Below are positions 15,510-24,986 of a DNA stretch of 64,000 bases, piece after piece; the first letter of the stretch is position 1; every line of letters begins with the position of its first letter. Made by a program: the position numbers and the translations under genes. Below the pieces are notes generated by a model. That model ran no database searches. It was not told where the DNA came from and saw nothing but the letters and a program-made list of their open reading frames with translations. This DNA is from Streptosporangium nondiastaticum. GTDB taxonomy: Bacteria; Actinomycetota; Actinomycetes; Streptomycetales; Streptomycetaceae. The stretch lies in NCBI RefSeq assembly GCF_003011965.1, contig NZ_PXWG01000025.1, positions 1-64,000 of the forward strand. Reading direction: 5' to 3'.

Positions 15510-17660
15510 TCAGTCCGTGGTGACGGTCAGCAGTGAGTACTGGGACACCGTCAGGGACACCGTGGCCGTACCGCCCGCCGTCTGCCAGGCGACCGGCTGC
15601 GGAGCCGGCGAGGCCCCGTCCGGCGAGCTCACCGTGGCGGCCAGCACCTGCTTGCCCGCGGGCAGCTTCAGCGCGACCGAGCAGGCGGCCGGCTTCGTGC
15701 TGAAGGCCGCCGGCGTGTCACCGAAGCCCGTGAAGTTGACCAGCTGGACGACCGTGTCGGCGCCGAGCCGGCTCACCTCCATGTGGATGCGCCGGTCGCC
15801 CGTGAGCTCCACCGACGGCGGCGCCGCCGCCCGTACGGGCGCGAGCAGCAGGTCGGCGCTCGCCTGGTCCGTCTTCGCGAGGTAGCTGCGGCCGGCCAGG
15901 TCCTTGACGTACCAGCACGTCCCCTGACCGAAACGATTCTGCTTGGTCGTAGGCAGCGGATCGCCCTTGCGGAACCCGAGCACGTCGGCCAGCGCGTACT
16001 CGCTGCGGGGCGTGCCCAGCCCGTCGAGGCCGGTCGGCAGGGGGCCCGTGACGACGACCGTCCCGCCGCCCGCCACGTACTCCCGCAGGACCGCGGCCTC
16101 GGCGTCGGACACGGCCTGCAGGTTCGGCAGCATCAGGACGCGGTACGGGGCGAGGTCGGCGGCGGACAGGTGCGGGCTCGGGACGGTGGCGAAGGGAACG
16201 TGGGCGTACACCAGCGCCTTGACCGTGCCGCGGAACTCGCCCAGCCACGCCTGACTCGTGCAGCTCTCCTCCACGCTGCCCGAGGCCCACCAGTCCTTGA
16301 CCCCCGACGGCGCCTTCGCGTTGGCGTACATGCCGGTGCCGGCCGAGGGGCTGACGTAGTCCCGCGAGGCCGAGGAGTGGTAGACGCCGACCTCGGCCGC
16401 CGGGACCGCGTCGTAGAGCTTCTGCTGGTTGGCGGCGACGAAGGCGTACATGCGGGTGCGCATCGCCTTGTCGGTGGTCTCGTTCTTGAACGGGCTCTTG
16501 ACCTCGTACGGATTGCAGCCGGCCGCCAGCAGCTCGGCCATCACCAGCGACGCGTCGTCGGCCTTCCAGCCGTACGAGAACGCCCACGCGGGCTTCGGCC
16601 CGCTCGCGGCGCGCGCGTACTTGTACATCGATATCAGGCATGTCCAGTCCGTCGCCGTGGCGTGGCGCATCCCGTCGTAGTTGCCGAGGATGTCCACTTC
16701 CCAGACGTGGCTCACGCCCTCGGCCTTGCGCAGATACGCCCCGTCGAGGCCGACCAGCGTGGCGTACTGGTAGTCCATGCTCACGGTCTCGGCGAAGGTG
16801 ACCAGCTCCGGGTTGACCGAACGGCCGGCGGCGGCGATGTCGAGCTGCCACTGGTTGAGGTTGCGGTGCCGCCACTCCACGTAGCGGCGGAAGGTCAGGT
16901 CGGAGAAATCGGCCTTGGCGGGGAGGGCGAGGCCGGTGTCGGCCTTGAAGGCGTCCGCCGCCCAGGTGGAGGCGTCGCACCAGCTCAGCGCCCCGTCGAA
17001 GTAGATCGGCACGTCCGGCCAGATGGCGTCCACGCCCGTGGCGGCGAGGGACTTGACGCGGCCGAGGTAGTAGTCGCGCCAGGGGGAGTTGGGGCTCAGC
17101 CAGCAGCTCTCGTCGCCCGGGTCGACCCAGACGACCAGGCTGCCGTAGAAGACGTTGGGCTTGCCGTCGAGGGAGCGCTGCACCCAGGCCTTGCCCTCGC
17201 CGTTCTTGTAGAACGACCGGCCGCTCTCGCCGCCGACGCTGATGAGCTCCAGCGACGGGTAGTACATGACCACGCGGATCCCGGCGGCGTGCGCCAGCTC
17301 CACGAAGCTCTTGACCTTGCCCATGTGCGCGGTGAACTCCGCGGGCGTCAGCCAGTTCGACAGGACGGTGTCGAGCTCGATGACGCTGACGTTCTGCGCC
17401 TTGAGCGCCGTGATCACGGGCTTCATGTCGCGCTGCGGGTCGGCGTCCTCGTCGAACGTGCCGTCGGCCAGCCGGGCGTAGCGGCTCCACTCGGGGAAGA
17501 GCCCCTGCCGGGCCGCGGCCGGTGCCCAGGCGGGCTCGGCTTCGGGGGCACCGGGGAGGTGGGGGAGCCGGGGGAGGAGCTGTGCGGCGAGCGCGCCGCC
17601 GCCCGCCCCCAGGCCGGTGCGTAACAGGGCTCTCCGGCTGAATCTTCGCATGGTGCTCAT
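15510..17660 (-). CDS. Exported glycoside-hydrolase-like protein with Tat signal and TTA codon
   Basis: 716 residues. It begins with a Tat-type signal (MRRFSRRALLRTGLGAGGGALAAQLLP). Residues ~60-400 look like a TIM-barrel hydrolase (VIELDTVLSNWL, GIRVVMYYPSLEL, GVDAIWPDVPIYFDG, with acidic candidates for catalysis). Around 500-580 a beta-galactosidase trimerisation-like domain follows (YRVLMLPNLQAVSDAEAAVLREYVAGGGTVVVTG begins this block). Exact GH family not recognised. Start ATG 17660 has GAGGGG six bases upstream. Codon 13 is TTA (17622-17624), so translation should depend on bldA tRNA and peak in differentiation. Confidence 0.8.
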   Translation of the reverse strand: MSTMRRFSRRALLRTGLGAGGGALAAQLLPRLPHLPGAPEAEPAWAPAAARQGLFPEWSRYARLADGTFDEDADPQRDMKPVITALKAQNVSVIELDTVLSNWLTPAEFTAHMGKVKSFVELAHAAGIRVVMYYPSLELISVGGESGRSFYKNGEGKAWVQRSLDGKPNVFYGSLVVWVDPGDESCWLSPNSPWRDYYLGRVKSLAATGVDAIWPDVPIYFDGALSWCDASTWAADAFKADTGLALPAKADFSDLTFRRYVEWRHRNLNQWQLDIAAAGRSVNPELVTFAETVSMDYQYATLVGLDGAYLRKAEGVSHVWEVDILGNYDGMRHATATDWTCLISMYKYARAASGPKPAWAFSYGWKADDASLVMAELLAAGCNPYEVKSPFKNETTDKAMRTRMYAFVAANQQKLYDAVPAAEVGVYHSSASRDYVSPSAGTGMYANAKAPSGVKDWWASGSVEESCTSQAWLGEFRGTVKALVYAHVPFATVPSPHLSAADLAPYRVLMLPNLQAVSDAEAAVLREYVAGGGTVVVTGPLPTGLDGLGTPRSEYALADVLGFRKGDPLPTTKQNRFGQGTCWYVKDLAGRSYLAKTDQASADLLLAPVRAAAPPSVELTGDRRIHMEVSRLGADTVVQLVNFTGFGDTPAAFSTKPAACSVALKLPAGKQVLAATVSSPDGASPAPQPVAWQTAGGTATVSLTVSQYSLLTVTTD

Positions 17661-17901
17661 GGGTGTCCCCTCGGTTTCACAACGGTGTGACGGGGTCTGC
17701 ACGGTGCTCGCAAAGTCTGCCCGATCAGCCGTGCGCGGTCGGGAGGATTCCGGATATCGCGGCGCGACGGCCCCGTGCCGGGACATCTGCCATCAGAAGG
17801 AAAACCGGCCGATATCGCTCTCGTACGGAGTAGCCGCGGAGGCACCTTTCCGGGCTGCGGTTAACACATGTCCAGACGACCGAACCGCGAGGAGTTCTGG
17901 C

Positions 17902-18549
17902 ATGGCCGAAGTGAAGCTGACCGCCGAGACGCGCACCGACTTCGGCAAGGGTGCCGCCCGCCGCATCCGCAGGGAGAACAAGGTCCCCTGCGTCATCTAC
18001 GGCCACGGCGCCGACCCGCGGCACGTGTCGGTGGAGGGGCACGCCCTGCTGATGGCCCTGCGGACTCCGAACGTGCTGATCAACCTGGACGTCGACGGCA
18101 AGAAGGAACTCGTCATCCCCAAGGCCGTCCAGCGCGAGGCCATCCGCGGCTTCCTGGTCCACGTGGACCTGCTGATCGTCAAGAAGGGCGAGAAGGTCAC
18201 GGTGGACATCCCGATCCACATCGAGGGCGAGCTCGCCCCCGGCGGCAACCTGCTGGAGTACATCCTCAACGCCCTCCCGGTCGAAGCCGAGGCCACGCAC
18301 ATCCCGGAGGGCGTCACGATCTCTATCGAGGGCATGGCGGCCGGTGAGACCATCCACGCCAAGGACATCCCGCTGCCGCGCGGCACCAGCCTCGCGGTCG
18401 ACGGCGAGGACGCCGTCCTGCAGATCGTCGCGGCGCAGACGGAGCCGGTCGAGGAGGAGGAAGCCGAAGAGGAGGAGGCGGAGGCGGCGGCCGAGGGCGC
18501 AACGGCGGAGGAGGCCGCTGCCGCTCCCGAGGGCGAGGGCGGCGGCTGA
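17902..18549 (+). CDS. rplY: 50S ribosomal protein L25/general stress protein Ctc
   Basis: 215 residues: the L25 beta-barrel (AEVKLTAETRTDFGKGAARRIR, CVIYGHGADPRHVSVEG) followed by the TL5 domain (IPIHIEGELAPGGNLLEYIL, HAKDIPLPRGTSL), then an acidic Glu/Ala-rich tail from ~190. L25 binds 5S rRNA in the large ribosomal subunit. In many actinobacteria the gene is next to pth; here pth is not adjacent. ATG at 17902 with GAGGAG upstream. A 40-bp palindrome follows the gene. Confidence 0.95.
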   Translation: MAEVKLTAETRTDFGKGAARRIRRENKVPCVIYGHGADPRHVSVEGHALLMALRTPNVLINLDVDGKKELVIPKAVQREAIRGFLVHVDLLIVKKGEKVTVDIPIHIEGELAPGGNLLEYILNALPVEAEATHIPEGVTISIEGMAAGETIHAKDIPLPRGTSLAVDGEDAVLQIVAAQTEPVEEEEAEEEEAEAAAEGATAEEAAAAPEGEGGG

Positions 18550-18602
18550 GCGGCAGGGGCGGCCCGGGAGGGGCGGCGCGACCGGGGCTTACGGGGCGAG
18601 GT

Positions 18603-18642
18603 CCGGCCCGGACCACCGCCCCGGGGCGGTGGTCCGGGCCGG
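18603..18642. terminator. Bidirectional terminator, 20-bp perfect palindrome
   Basis: Bases 18603-18622 are the exact reverse complement of 18623-18642, with no spacer, so a very strong stem forms in RNA from either strand. It lies between the converging L25 and VOC genes. No U-tract, as usual in this phylum. Confidence 0.75.
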
Positions 18643-18651
18643 AGCGGCGGT

Positions 18652-19443
18652 TCAGGCCGCGCGCGGCAGCGGCTTGAGGACGCCGAAGACGGCGCCGAAC
18701 TGGTCGGCCAGCCAGGCGATCCGGCCGACGTCGGGCACGTCGGCGGCCGGTGCGACCACCGAGCCGCCGGTCTCCTGCGCCTTGGCGACGGTCGCGTCGG
18801 TGTCCGTGACCAGGAAGTACGGGATCCAGCGGGACGGCCCGGCCGCCTCGCCCCCGCCGGGCGCGGGCGCGATGCCGCCGAACGCGGCGTCGTCGCCGCT
18901 CGCCCCGGCCGTGGAGATCAGGGTGTAGGTGCCGACGGAGAACTCCTTCTCCTCCGTGCCCCAGCCGAACAGGGTGCGGTAGAAGGCCCCGGCCGCCGCC
19001 GGGTCGGCGGTGTGCAGCTCGACCCACAACAGGGTGTCCGGCTCGCAGAACCTCTCCAGTCCCTTGACGGCGGCGGGCTGCCAGAGGGCGAACTCGGCCC
19101 CGCCCGGGTCGGTGAGACAGGCGAGGCGGCCCGCGTCCATGACGTCGGTCGGCGCCACCCGCACGGCGCCGCCGGCCTGCTCGGCCGCCTTGACCGTGGC
19201 GTCGGCGTCGGGCGTCTGGAAGTACACCGTCCACGCGGGGCTCGCGCCCTCCTCCGTCAGCGGGCCGAGCGCCGCGACGCTCTTGCCGTCCTGCAGGAAG
19301 AAGCCGTAGCCGCCGGCGTCGGGCCCGGCGGACTGCAGGTCCCAGCCGAAGACCGCTCCGTAGAACTCGGCGGACGCCGCGGTGTCCGGGCTGCCGAGGT
19401 CGAGCCAGTTGGGTGATCCGGTCACGAAATCTGTGCTGAGCAT
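18652..19443 (-). CDS. VOC-family protein, two glyoxalase-like modules
   Basis: 263 residues made of two vicinal-oxygen-chelate modules (residues ~8-125 and ~135-255), each with the beta-alpha-beta-beta-beta signature: WLDLGSPDTAASAEFYGAVFGW and WVELHTADPAAAGAFYRTLFGW. Similar proteins are annotated as glyoxalase/bleomycin-resistance type or CFP30B-like. Substrate unknown. ATG at 19443 has GGAGGAG eight bases upstream. Confidence 0.85.
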   Translation of the reverse strand: MLSTDFVTGSPNWLDLGSPDTAASAEFYGAVFGWDLQSAGPDAGGYGFFLQDGKSVAALGPLTEEGASPAWTVYFQTPDADATVKAAEQAGGAVRVAPTDVMDAGRLACLTDPGGAEFALWQPAAVKGLERFCEPDTLLWVELHTADPAAAGAFYRTLFGWGTEEKEFSVGTYTLISTAGASGDDAAFGGIAPAPGGGEAAGPSRWIPYFLVTDTDATVAKAQETGGSVVAPAADVPDVGRIAWLADQFGAVFGVLKPLPRAA

Positions 19444-19709
19444 GGTGGGTGCTCCTCCGGCGGATGCGCGCGGGGGCAACGGATACGCGCGAGGCCCCGT
19501 CACCGCGGGCGCGGCGCTCGGCGTCCCCCGACGCGTCTCAGTCTTCCACCGCTCCCGGGGCATCGCGCGACGCGGTGACGGAGGGGCGACCGGCGCGCGG
19601 AGTCGTTGCGGGCGCGGGGCGGGGCGGCCGGAGGACGAGCCTCCGGCCGCCCCGCCCCGGGTGACGGTCCGGATCGCCGTGATCGTTCGGATCGCCGTGA
19701 TCGTCCGGA

Positions 19710-20765
19710 TCAGATCGTCGAGGCGTCGATGACGAAGCGGTAGCGGACGTCGCTGGCCAGCACCCGCTCGTACGCCTCGTTGATCTGCTCGGCGCGGATC
19801 AGCTCGATGTCGGCGCCGATGCCGTGCTCGCCGCAGAAGTCGAGCATCTCCTGGGTCTCCGGGATGCCGCCGATCATCGAGCCCGCCAGGGACCGCCGCC
19901 GGGTGATCAGGGCGAACGACGCGACCGGCTGCGGGTTCTCCGGGGCGCCGACCTGCACGAGCGTGCCGTCGGTCTTCAGCAGGTTCAGGTACGCGTTGAC
20001 GTCGATGTCGGCCGAGACGGTGTTGACGATCAGGTCGAAGCCGCCCGCGAGCCGCTCGAAGGTCGCCGGGTCGGAGGTGGCGTGGAAGTGGTCGGCGCCG
20101 AGCCGCAGGCCGTCCTCCTGCTTGCGCAGGGACTGGCTGAGCACGGTGACCTCCGCGCCCATCGCGTGCGCGATCTTCACGCCCATGTGGCCGAGGCCGC
20201 CGAGGCCGACGATCGCGACCTTCTTGCCCGGTCCCGCCTGCCAGCGGGCGAGCGGGGAGTAGAGGGTGATGCCGGCGCACAGCAGCGGGGCGGCGGCGTC
20301 CAGCGGAATGGCGTCGGGGATGCGCAGGACGTAGTTCTCGTCCACGACGACGTGCGTGGAGTAGCCGCCCTGCGTGATCTCGCCGTCACGGCCCGTGGCC
20401 CCGTAGGTGCCGACCATGCCGAGCTCGCCGGTGCAGTACTGCTGCAGGCCGGCCTTGCAGCTGTCGCACTCGCGGCAGGAGTCGACGAAGCAGCCGACGC
20501 CGACGCGGTCGCCGACCTGGTAGCGGGAGACGCCGGCGCCGACGGCGGTCACGACACCGGCTATCTCGTGGCCCGGGGCGAGCGGGAAGTGGCCGCCGTC
20601 GCCCCACTCGCCGCGGACGGTGTGGATGTCGGAGTGGCAGATGCCGGCGTACTTGATCTCGATGAGGACGTCGTGCTCACCCGGCTCCCGGCGCTGGACG
20701 GTGATCCGCTCCAGAGGAGCCTTGGCTGCAGGGGCTGCGTATGCGGGAACAGTGGTGTGGGTCAT
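19710..20765 (-). CDS. Zinc-dependent NAD(P) alcohol dehydrogenase
   Basis: 351 residues of the cinnamyl-alcohol/YahK branch of zinc ADHs. Catalytic zinc ligands are C in [10 protein letters not shown] and H in LAPGHEIAG; structural zinc is held by CRECDSC...YC; the nucleotide loop is [10 protein letters not shown]. It would reduce aldehydes with NADPH or the reverse. The ATG at 20765 is chosen by family start ([10 protein letters not shown]); an ATG three codons earlier is possible. Divergent from an XRE regulator 118 bp away, which likely controls it. Confidence 0.9.
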   Translation of the reverse strand: MTHTTVPAYAAPAAKAPLERITVQRREPGEHDVLIEIKYAGICHSDIHTVRGEWGDGGHFPLAPGHEIAGVVTAVGAGVSRYQVGDRVGVGCFVDSCRECDSCKAGLQQYCTGELGMVGTYGATGRDGEITQGGYSTHVVVDENYVLRIPDAIPLDAAAPLLCAGITLYSPLARWQAGPGKKVAIVGLGGLGHMGVKIAHAMGAEVTVLSQSLRKQEDGLRLGADHFHATSDPATFERLAGGFDLIVNTVSADIDVNAYLNLLKTDGTLVQVGAPENPQPVASFALITRRRSLAGSMIGGIPETQEMLDFCGEHGIGADIELIRAEQINEAYERVLASDVRYRFVIDASTI

Positions 20766-20883
20766 GTCCGCCATCGTGCGCCCGTGGCGGGAGCCCAGCC
20801 AGAACCCGGCTGAAAGTACGCTTGCGGTTCCTACCACCAGCAGTATCACCTTCGGCCACGGAGTCCCCCGCATACTGGTGGGT

Positions 20884-21738
20884 ATGGACCAGCGCACCGA
20901 ACTGAGCGAGTTCCTCCGCAGCAGGCGGGCCCGGCTGCAGCCCGCCGAAGTGGGCCTCACGCCCTACGGCGGGCGGCGCCGGGTGCCCGGCCTGCGGCGC
21001 GAGGAGCTCGCACAGCTCGCGGGCGTGAGCGTCGCCTACTACACGCGCCTGGAGCAGGGACACGGGCAGAACGTCTCCACCGCCGTGCTGGACGCGATCG
21101 CCGACGCCCTGCGGCTCACCAGCGCCGAGCGGGACCACCTCACCCACCTCGTCCGCCCGAGCGTGAAGAAGGCGCGGCCGTGCCGGCCGGCCCGCCCGCA
21201 GCGCGTGCGCCCCTCGGTGCAGCACCTCATGGACAGCATGGAGAACACCCCGGCCTACGTCGTCGGGCGCCGGCTGGACATCATCGCCTGGAACCGGCTG
21301 GCCTGCGCCCTCCTCGGCGACTTCGACGCGATGCCCGCCGGGCAGCGCAACCTCGCGTGGCAGATCTTCCTGGAGCCGGGCAACCGCGACCTGTACACCG
21401 AGTGGGAGAAGAAGGCCGCCGACGTCGTCGCCTTCCTGCGGCTCGACGCCGGCCGCTGTCCCGAGGACCCGCACCTCGCCGCCCTCGTCGGCGAGCTCTC
21501 CGTCAAGAGCCCGGAGTTCCGCTCGCTGTGGGCCGCCCACAACGTGGAGGACAAGGGCTTCGGCGTCAAGAAGCTGCACCATCCCGTGGTGGGCCCGCTG
21601 ACCCTGTCCTACGAGACGCTCGTGCTCCCGGCCGACCAGGACCAGAAGCTGATCACGTACCACGCCGAGCCGGGCTCGCCCTCCGCCGAGTCCCTGCGCA
21701 TCCTGGCCAGCTGGGCGATGGAGAGCTCGGACCTGTAG
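20884..21738 (+). CDS. XRE-family regulator with MmyB-like ligand domain
   Basis: 284 residues. The helix-turn-helix spans ~10-75 ([28 protein letters not shown]), and ~100-270 is the MmyB-like PAS-type domain ([48 protein letters not shown]). Such genes usually sit divergent from the oxidoreductase they regulate, as here with the alcohol dehydrogenase. A CATACT six bases before the ATG suggests a leaderless mRNA. The stop codon lies within the first unit of a tandem repeat. Confidence 0.9.
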   Translation: MDQRTELSEFLRSRRARLQPAEVGLTPYGGRRRVPGLRREELAQLAGVSVAYYTRLEQGHGQNVSTAVLDAIADALRLTSAERDHLTHLVRPSVKKARPCRPARPQRVRPSVQHLMDSMENTPAYVVGRRLDIIAWNRLACALLGDFDAMPAGQRNLAWQIFLEPGNRDLYTEWEKKAADVVAFLRLDAGRCPEDPHLAALVGELSVKSPEFRSLWAAHNVEDKGFGVKKLHHPVVGPLTLSYETLVLPADQDQKLITYHAEPGSPSAESLRILASWAMESSDL

Positions 21739-21799
21739 GGGCCGGACCACAGGGGCTGGACCCTACGGGTCGGACCATAGGGGGCGGACCCGTAGGGGG
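21729..21799. repeat. 14-bp tandem repeat, five copies
   Basis: Five consecutive units beginning GGACC start at 21729, 21744, 21758, 21772 and 21786. The last four are exactly 14 bp, consensus GGACCNNTAGGGGNC. The first unit contains the stop codon of the XRE gene. The unit at 21758 forms a GGACCC-TAC-GGGTCC hairpin, so the array may work as a terminator between converging genes. Confidence 0.7.
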
Positions 21800-21817
21800 G
21801 TGTCTCCGCGGGGAGGG

Positions 21818-22675
21818 TCAGGGCCGAGGCGCGCCCATGGGGTTGGGCACGGGCAGCGCGCCGGTGTCAACGAGGTGACGGCTCAGCGGGACGGCGAGGC
21901 GGATCGCCTCCTCCACCCCTTCCGCGCCCAGGGCGGCGAGGGGTGACGCGGCGAGCCGGTCGGTGTCCTCCTCCAGCCGCCGGCGCAGCGCCGCACCCGC
22001 CTCGGTCAGCCGCCCTTCGCCGTCGAGCACGCCGCGCTCCACGAGCCGGCGGCGGCTGTCCTCCCACTCGGCCTCCGTCCAGCCGCGGTTGTCCTGGACG
22101 GCGGCCAGCGGCACGCCACCGGTGGCCACGTGCGTGAGCGTGGTGTCCAGACCACCGAGGCCCGCGTGGACGGCGGCGAGGACGTGGCCGTCGCCGCGGT
22201 GCTCGCGCAGAACGGTGGCCGCCAGCCAGACGCGCATGGCGGCGTCGGTGGGCCGGGCCACCCGCGCCCAGGCCGCGGTCAGCGGCCTCCCCTCGAAGTC
22301 GCAGCCCGTCACGGCCTGTTCCAGGAGCTCGGCGAGGCGGGCGAGGGAACGGCCGGCCCCCGCCGGAAGCGTACGGTCCAGCGCGGCCCGCACCGCTTCG
22401 GTACGGGCCTCCAGCACGGCTTCGGGCGAGGCGAAAGACCAGGCGTCGGGCAGCGAGCGGGCCACCATGGCCGGGGAGAACCCGTGGAACATCGCCGCCA
22501 CGGGCGCCGGCCCGACCGCCCCGAGCGGGGCCGCCCGTCCGGCGAAGTACCCCATCCACCAGCTCGGCAGGCCGACCGCGCGGGCCGCGGCGGCGGTTTC
22601 GGGAGCGAAGTAGACGAGGGCGTGCAGGGGCTCGACCGCGGTCCAGAGCCGCCGGGCGGGAGAGGACTGCGGCAC
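21818..22675 (-). CDS. SCO6745-family protein
   Basis: 285 residues. The pattern ARRLWTAVEPLHALVYFAPE at the N-terminus, WWMGYFAGRAAPLG and a C-terminal winged-helix-like part (GWTEAEWEDSRRRLVERGVLDGEGRLTEAG) match the actinobacterial SCO6745/SalK-type family, often annotated as a MarR-like protein of unknown role. GTG at 22675 has GGAGG five bases upstream (GGAGGTAACC); an upstream ATG would lack this site. Confidence 0.8.
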   Translation of the reverse strand: MPQSSPARRLWTAVEPLHALVYFAPETAAAARAVGLPSWWMGYFAGRAAPLGAVGPAPVAAMFHGFSPAMVARSLPDAWSFASPEAVLEARTEAVRAALDRTLPAGAGRSLARLAELLEQAVTGCDFEGRPLTAAWARVARPTDAAMRVWLAATVLREHRGDGHVLAAVHAGLGGLDTTLTHVATGGVPLAAVQDNRGWTEAEWEDSRRRLVERGVLDGEGRLTEAGAALRRRLEEDTDRLAASPLAALGAEGVEEAIRLAVPLSRHLVDTGALPVPNPMGAPRP

Positions 22676-22888
22676 GGTTACCTCCGGAATGCGTCGAACA
22701 CGTCTATGAATGCCGGGCATTGAGGATCCTACGACGACGGCGGCCAGGTGGGGCCCGTTCGCTCGCTCGTTCCAAGATCGCGGAGATGTGGCCCTGCCGC
22801 GCCCACCGACGAGTGATTCCGCTGAATGGATCAGCACCCGTGGATATCTGGAGGCACCCCAACGCCCTGTCGCAACGAAAGGAACCCC

Positions 22889-23263
22889 GTGCGTATCCGC
22901 CGCGCCCTTGGAACCGTTGTGTCCGCACTCCTGCTCTCCACCCTCGCCTCCGCCCCCGGGGCGCACGCCGCGAACGGCACCCTGAACGTGGACTACTCGC
23001 GCTGCAAAGCGGGCACCGGCATCACCGGAGTGGCCTGCTTCCGCGAGGAAGTGAGCAGGAGCGAGAAGGACCCGCAGGACGGCAAGTGCTTCAGCCTCCT
23101 CACCGAGAACCGCGCGAAGATCCTCAAGCTCAGCAACAACACCAACCGGACCGTCTACTACTACACCGACCGCCACTGCACGAAGGGCGCCCGCGGCCTC
23201 GGACCCGGCCGCTCCCTGACCAACCCCGCGGTCCGCAGCGTGCGCTACCCGCTCCCGATCTGA
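22889..23263 (+). CDS. Small secreted protein, unknown function
   Basis: 124 residues with a Sec signal (RIRRALGTVVSALLLSTLASAPGAHA, cut near 28) and a small mature domain with four Cys (SRCKAG, VACFRE, GKCFSL, RHCTKG), suggesting two disulfides. It resembles peptidase-inhibitor-like small exported streptomycete proteins, but no family is recognised. GTG at 22889 is preceded by AAAGGAA. Confidence 0.7.
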   Translation: MRIRRALGTVVSALLLSTLASAPGAHAANGTLNVDYSRCKAGTGITGVACFREEVSRSEKDPQDGKCFSLLTENRAKILKLSNNTNRTVYYYTDRHCTKGARGLGPGRSLTNPAVRSVRYPLPI

Positions 23264-23300
23264 TACCGCCCGGCCGCCGGGGACGAGAGAGGATGACCTC

Positions 23301-23810
23301 ATGACCATGATCACTCTCGTCCGGGGCGACATCACCGAGCAGCACGTCGACGCCGTCGTCAACGCCGCGAACTCCTCGCTCCTCGGAGGCGGCGGCGTCG
23401 ACGGCGCCATCCACCGCAAGGGCGGCCCCGAAATCCTCTCCGCCTGCCGGGACCTCCGCGCCTCCCACTACGGCAAGGGCCTCCCCACCGGCAAGGCCGT
23501 CGCCACGACCGCGGGCAACCTCCCGGCCCGCTGGGTGATCCACACGGTGGGCCCGGTGTTTCAGGTTTCCGGCGGCGACGAGTTGCTGCTGGCCTCCTGC
23601 TACCGGGAATCCTTGCGGGTCGCGGACGAGCTGGGTGCGCGGACGGTAGCGTTCCCGGCGATCTCCACGGGCGTCTACCGCTGGCCCATGGAGGACGCGG
23701 CCCGCATCGCGGTGGAGACGGTGCGGGGGACGGAGACGAGGGTCGAGGAGGTCCGCTTCGTCCTCTTCGACGAGCGGGCGTACGAGGTGTTCGCCGACCA
23801 GCTTCGATGA
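23301..23810 (+). CDS. Macro-domain protein, O-acetyl-ADP-ribose deacetylase type
   Basis: 169 residues, a single macro domain of the YmdB class: GDITEQHVDAVVNAANSSLL, GGGGVDGAIHRKGG (ADP-ribose loop), PTGKAVATTAGNLPARWVIHTVGP and AFPAISTGVYRWP. Family members remove acyl or ADP-ribosyl groups from ADP-ribose derivatives or proteins. ATG with GAGAGGATGACC upstream. Cytoplasmic. Not obviously linked to either neighbour. Confidence 0.9.
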   Translation: MTMITLVRGDITEQHVDAVVNAANSSLLGGGGVDGAIHRKGGPEILSACRDLRASHYGKGLPTGKAVATTAGNLPARWVIHTVGPVFQVSGGDELLLASCYRESLRVADELGARTVAFPAISTGVYRWPMEDAARIAVETVRGTETRVEEVRFVLFDERAYEVFADQLR

Positions 23811-23962
23811 ATGGTCCCGGCCGCCGACGCGCCCACGGGGCCGGGGGGACCGTCCCTTCGCGGGCACGAATCCTCGGCGCTCGCTGTTTCGGTCCCCCGC
23901 CCGCGGGCACCCGGTCGGGACGGAAGGGTTGATTCCCCACCCTGGCGAGAGGACATGCCGAC

Positions 23963-24390
23963 GTGTCCGCCCACCGCGAGTCGTCACACCGGGGCAGCCC
24001 GGCAGAGCAGGACCCGAAGGACGAACAGCTGCCGCGCTTCCGTGCCGCGCCGGAGCACGATGCCCTCACCACCGACCAGGGCGCGCGCGTCGACGACACC
24101 GACAACGCCCTGCGCGCCGGGACCCGCGGACCGACGCTGCTGGAGGACTTCCACAACCGCGAGAAGATCACGCACTTCGACCACGAGCGGATCCCGGAAC
24201 GGGTCGTCCACGCCCGCGGCGCCGGGGCTTACGGGTACTTCGAGCCGTACGCCTCGCTGAGCGAGTACACCTGCGCCGGCTTCCTGGCCGAGGCGGGCCG
24301 CCGCACGCCCGTCTTCGTGCGGTTCTCCACCGTTCAGGGGCCGCGCGGCTCGGCCGACACCGTCCGCGACGTCCGCGGCTTCGCCACCAA
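23963..24390 (+). pseudogene. Catalase, N-terminal fragment
   Basis: About 143 codons of a monofunctional haem catalase: [31 protein letters not shown] carries the catalytic His, and [29 protein letters not shown] follows. Homology stops at GFATK, where the family continues with FYTEEG. The next codons belong to a CBS-domain gene in another frame. About three quarters of the enzyme, including the haem Tyr, is missing. GTG start with GAGAGGA upstream is intact, so the promoter may still drive the downstream CBS gene. Confidence 0.8.
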
Positions 24391-24392
24391 GC

Positions 24393-24788
24393 ATGTCGAC
24401 CGTTCCCGTGGCCGTGGGGCCGCAGACGTCCGTCGTCGAAGTGGCCCGGCGCATGCGCGAGGAGGACATCGGAGCGGTGCTCGTGACCGACGGAGGGCGG
24501 CTGCGCGGCCTGGTCACGGACCGGGACCTGGTGGTGCGGGTCCTGGCCGAGGGCGGCGACGTCGGCGAACGGACCGTCCACCAGGCGTGCAGCGAGGAAC
24601 TCGTCAGCGTGGGCCCGGACGATGCGGCCGAGGACGCGGTGCGTCTGATGCGCCGGCGCACCGTCCGCCGGCTGCCGGTGGTCGAGGACGGCCGGGCCGT
24701 CGGGATCGTCTCGCTCGGTGACCTGGCCGCCGAAGGCGACCCGGGCTCCGCGCTGGGCGAGATCAGCACGGCCGCACCCAACCGGTAG
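24393..24788 (+). CDS. CBS-domain protein, probably trimmed at the N-terminus
   Basis: 131 residues, two CBS motifs ([26 protein letters not shown] and [28 protein letters not shown]) forming one Bateman pair that would bind adenosyl nucleotides. Family members usually begin about ten residues earlier with a ...VRDVM segment; here the Met of that motif is the only start, and the bases before it are catalase. No ribosome site precedes it. It may be expressed from the catalase promoter or may be dead. Confidence 0.65.
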   Translation: MSTVPVAVGPQTSVVEVARRMREEDIGAVLVTDGGRLRGLVTDRDLVVRVLAEGGDVGERTVHQACSEELVSVGPDDAAEDAVRLMRRRTVRRLPVVEDGRAVGIVSLGDLAAEGDPGSALGEISTAAPNR

Positions 24789-24986
24789 GCCGCCGGCCGG
24801 CAGCCGTCTGGCCGTGCACCGGTGCCCCCCCTGCCGGCCGGCGGACAGCGGACCGCACCCCCGCTCGTAAAGCTCGACGACCTTCGGGTTGACGTAGAAG
24901 GGCAGGCACACGGCAGGGGTTTGCGGCCGCGGGAGCTGGTAACCCGGTGCCGGATACGCCCGTATCCCCGGAGAAGGGACGCACGC

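Noticed and set aside
21729..21799. CRISPR array
   Set aside because: Units are 14 bp and contiguous, without spacers, and no cas gene is nearby.
24393..24788. Catalase-CBS as a functional fusion protein
   Set aside because: The two parts are in different frames at the junction, so no fused product is made.
24830..24915. Minus-strand segment reading LPFYVNPKVVELYERG, a possible gene relic
   Set aside because: Only about 20 protein-like residues, no support on either side and no family recognised; could be chance.
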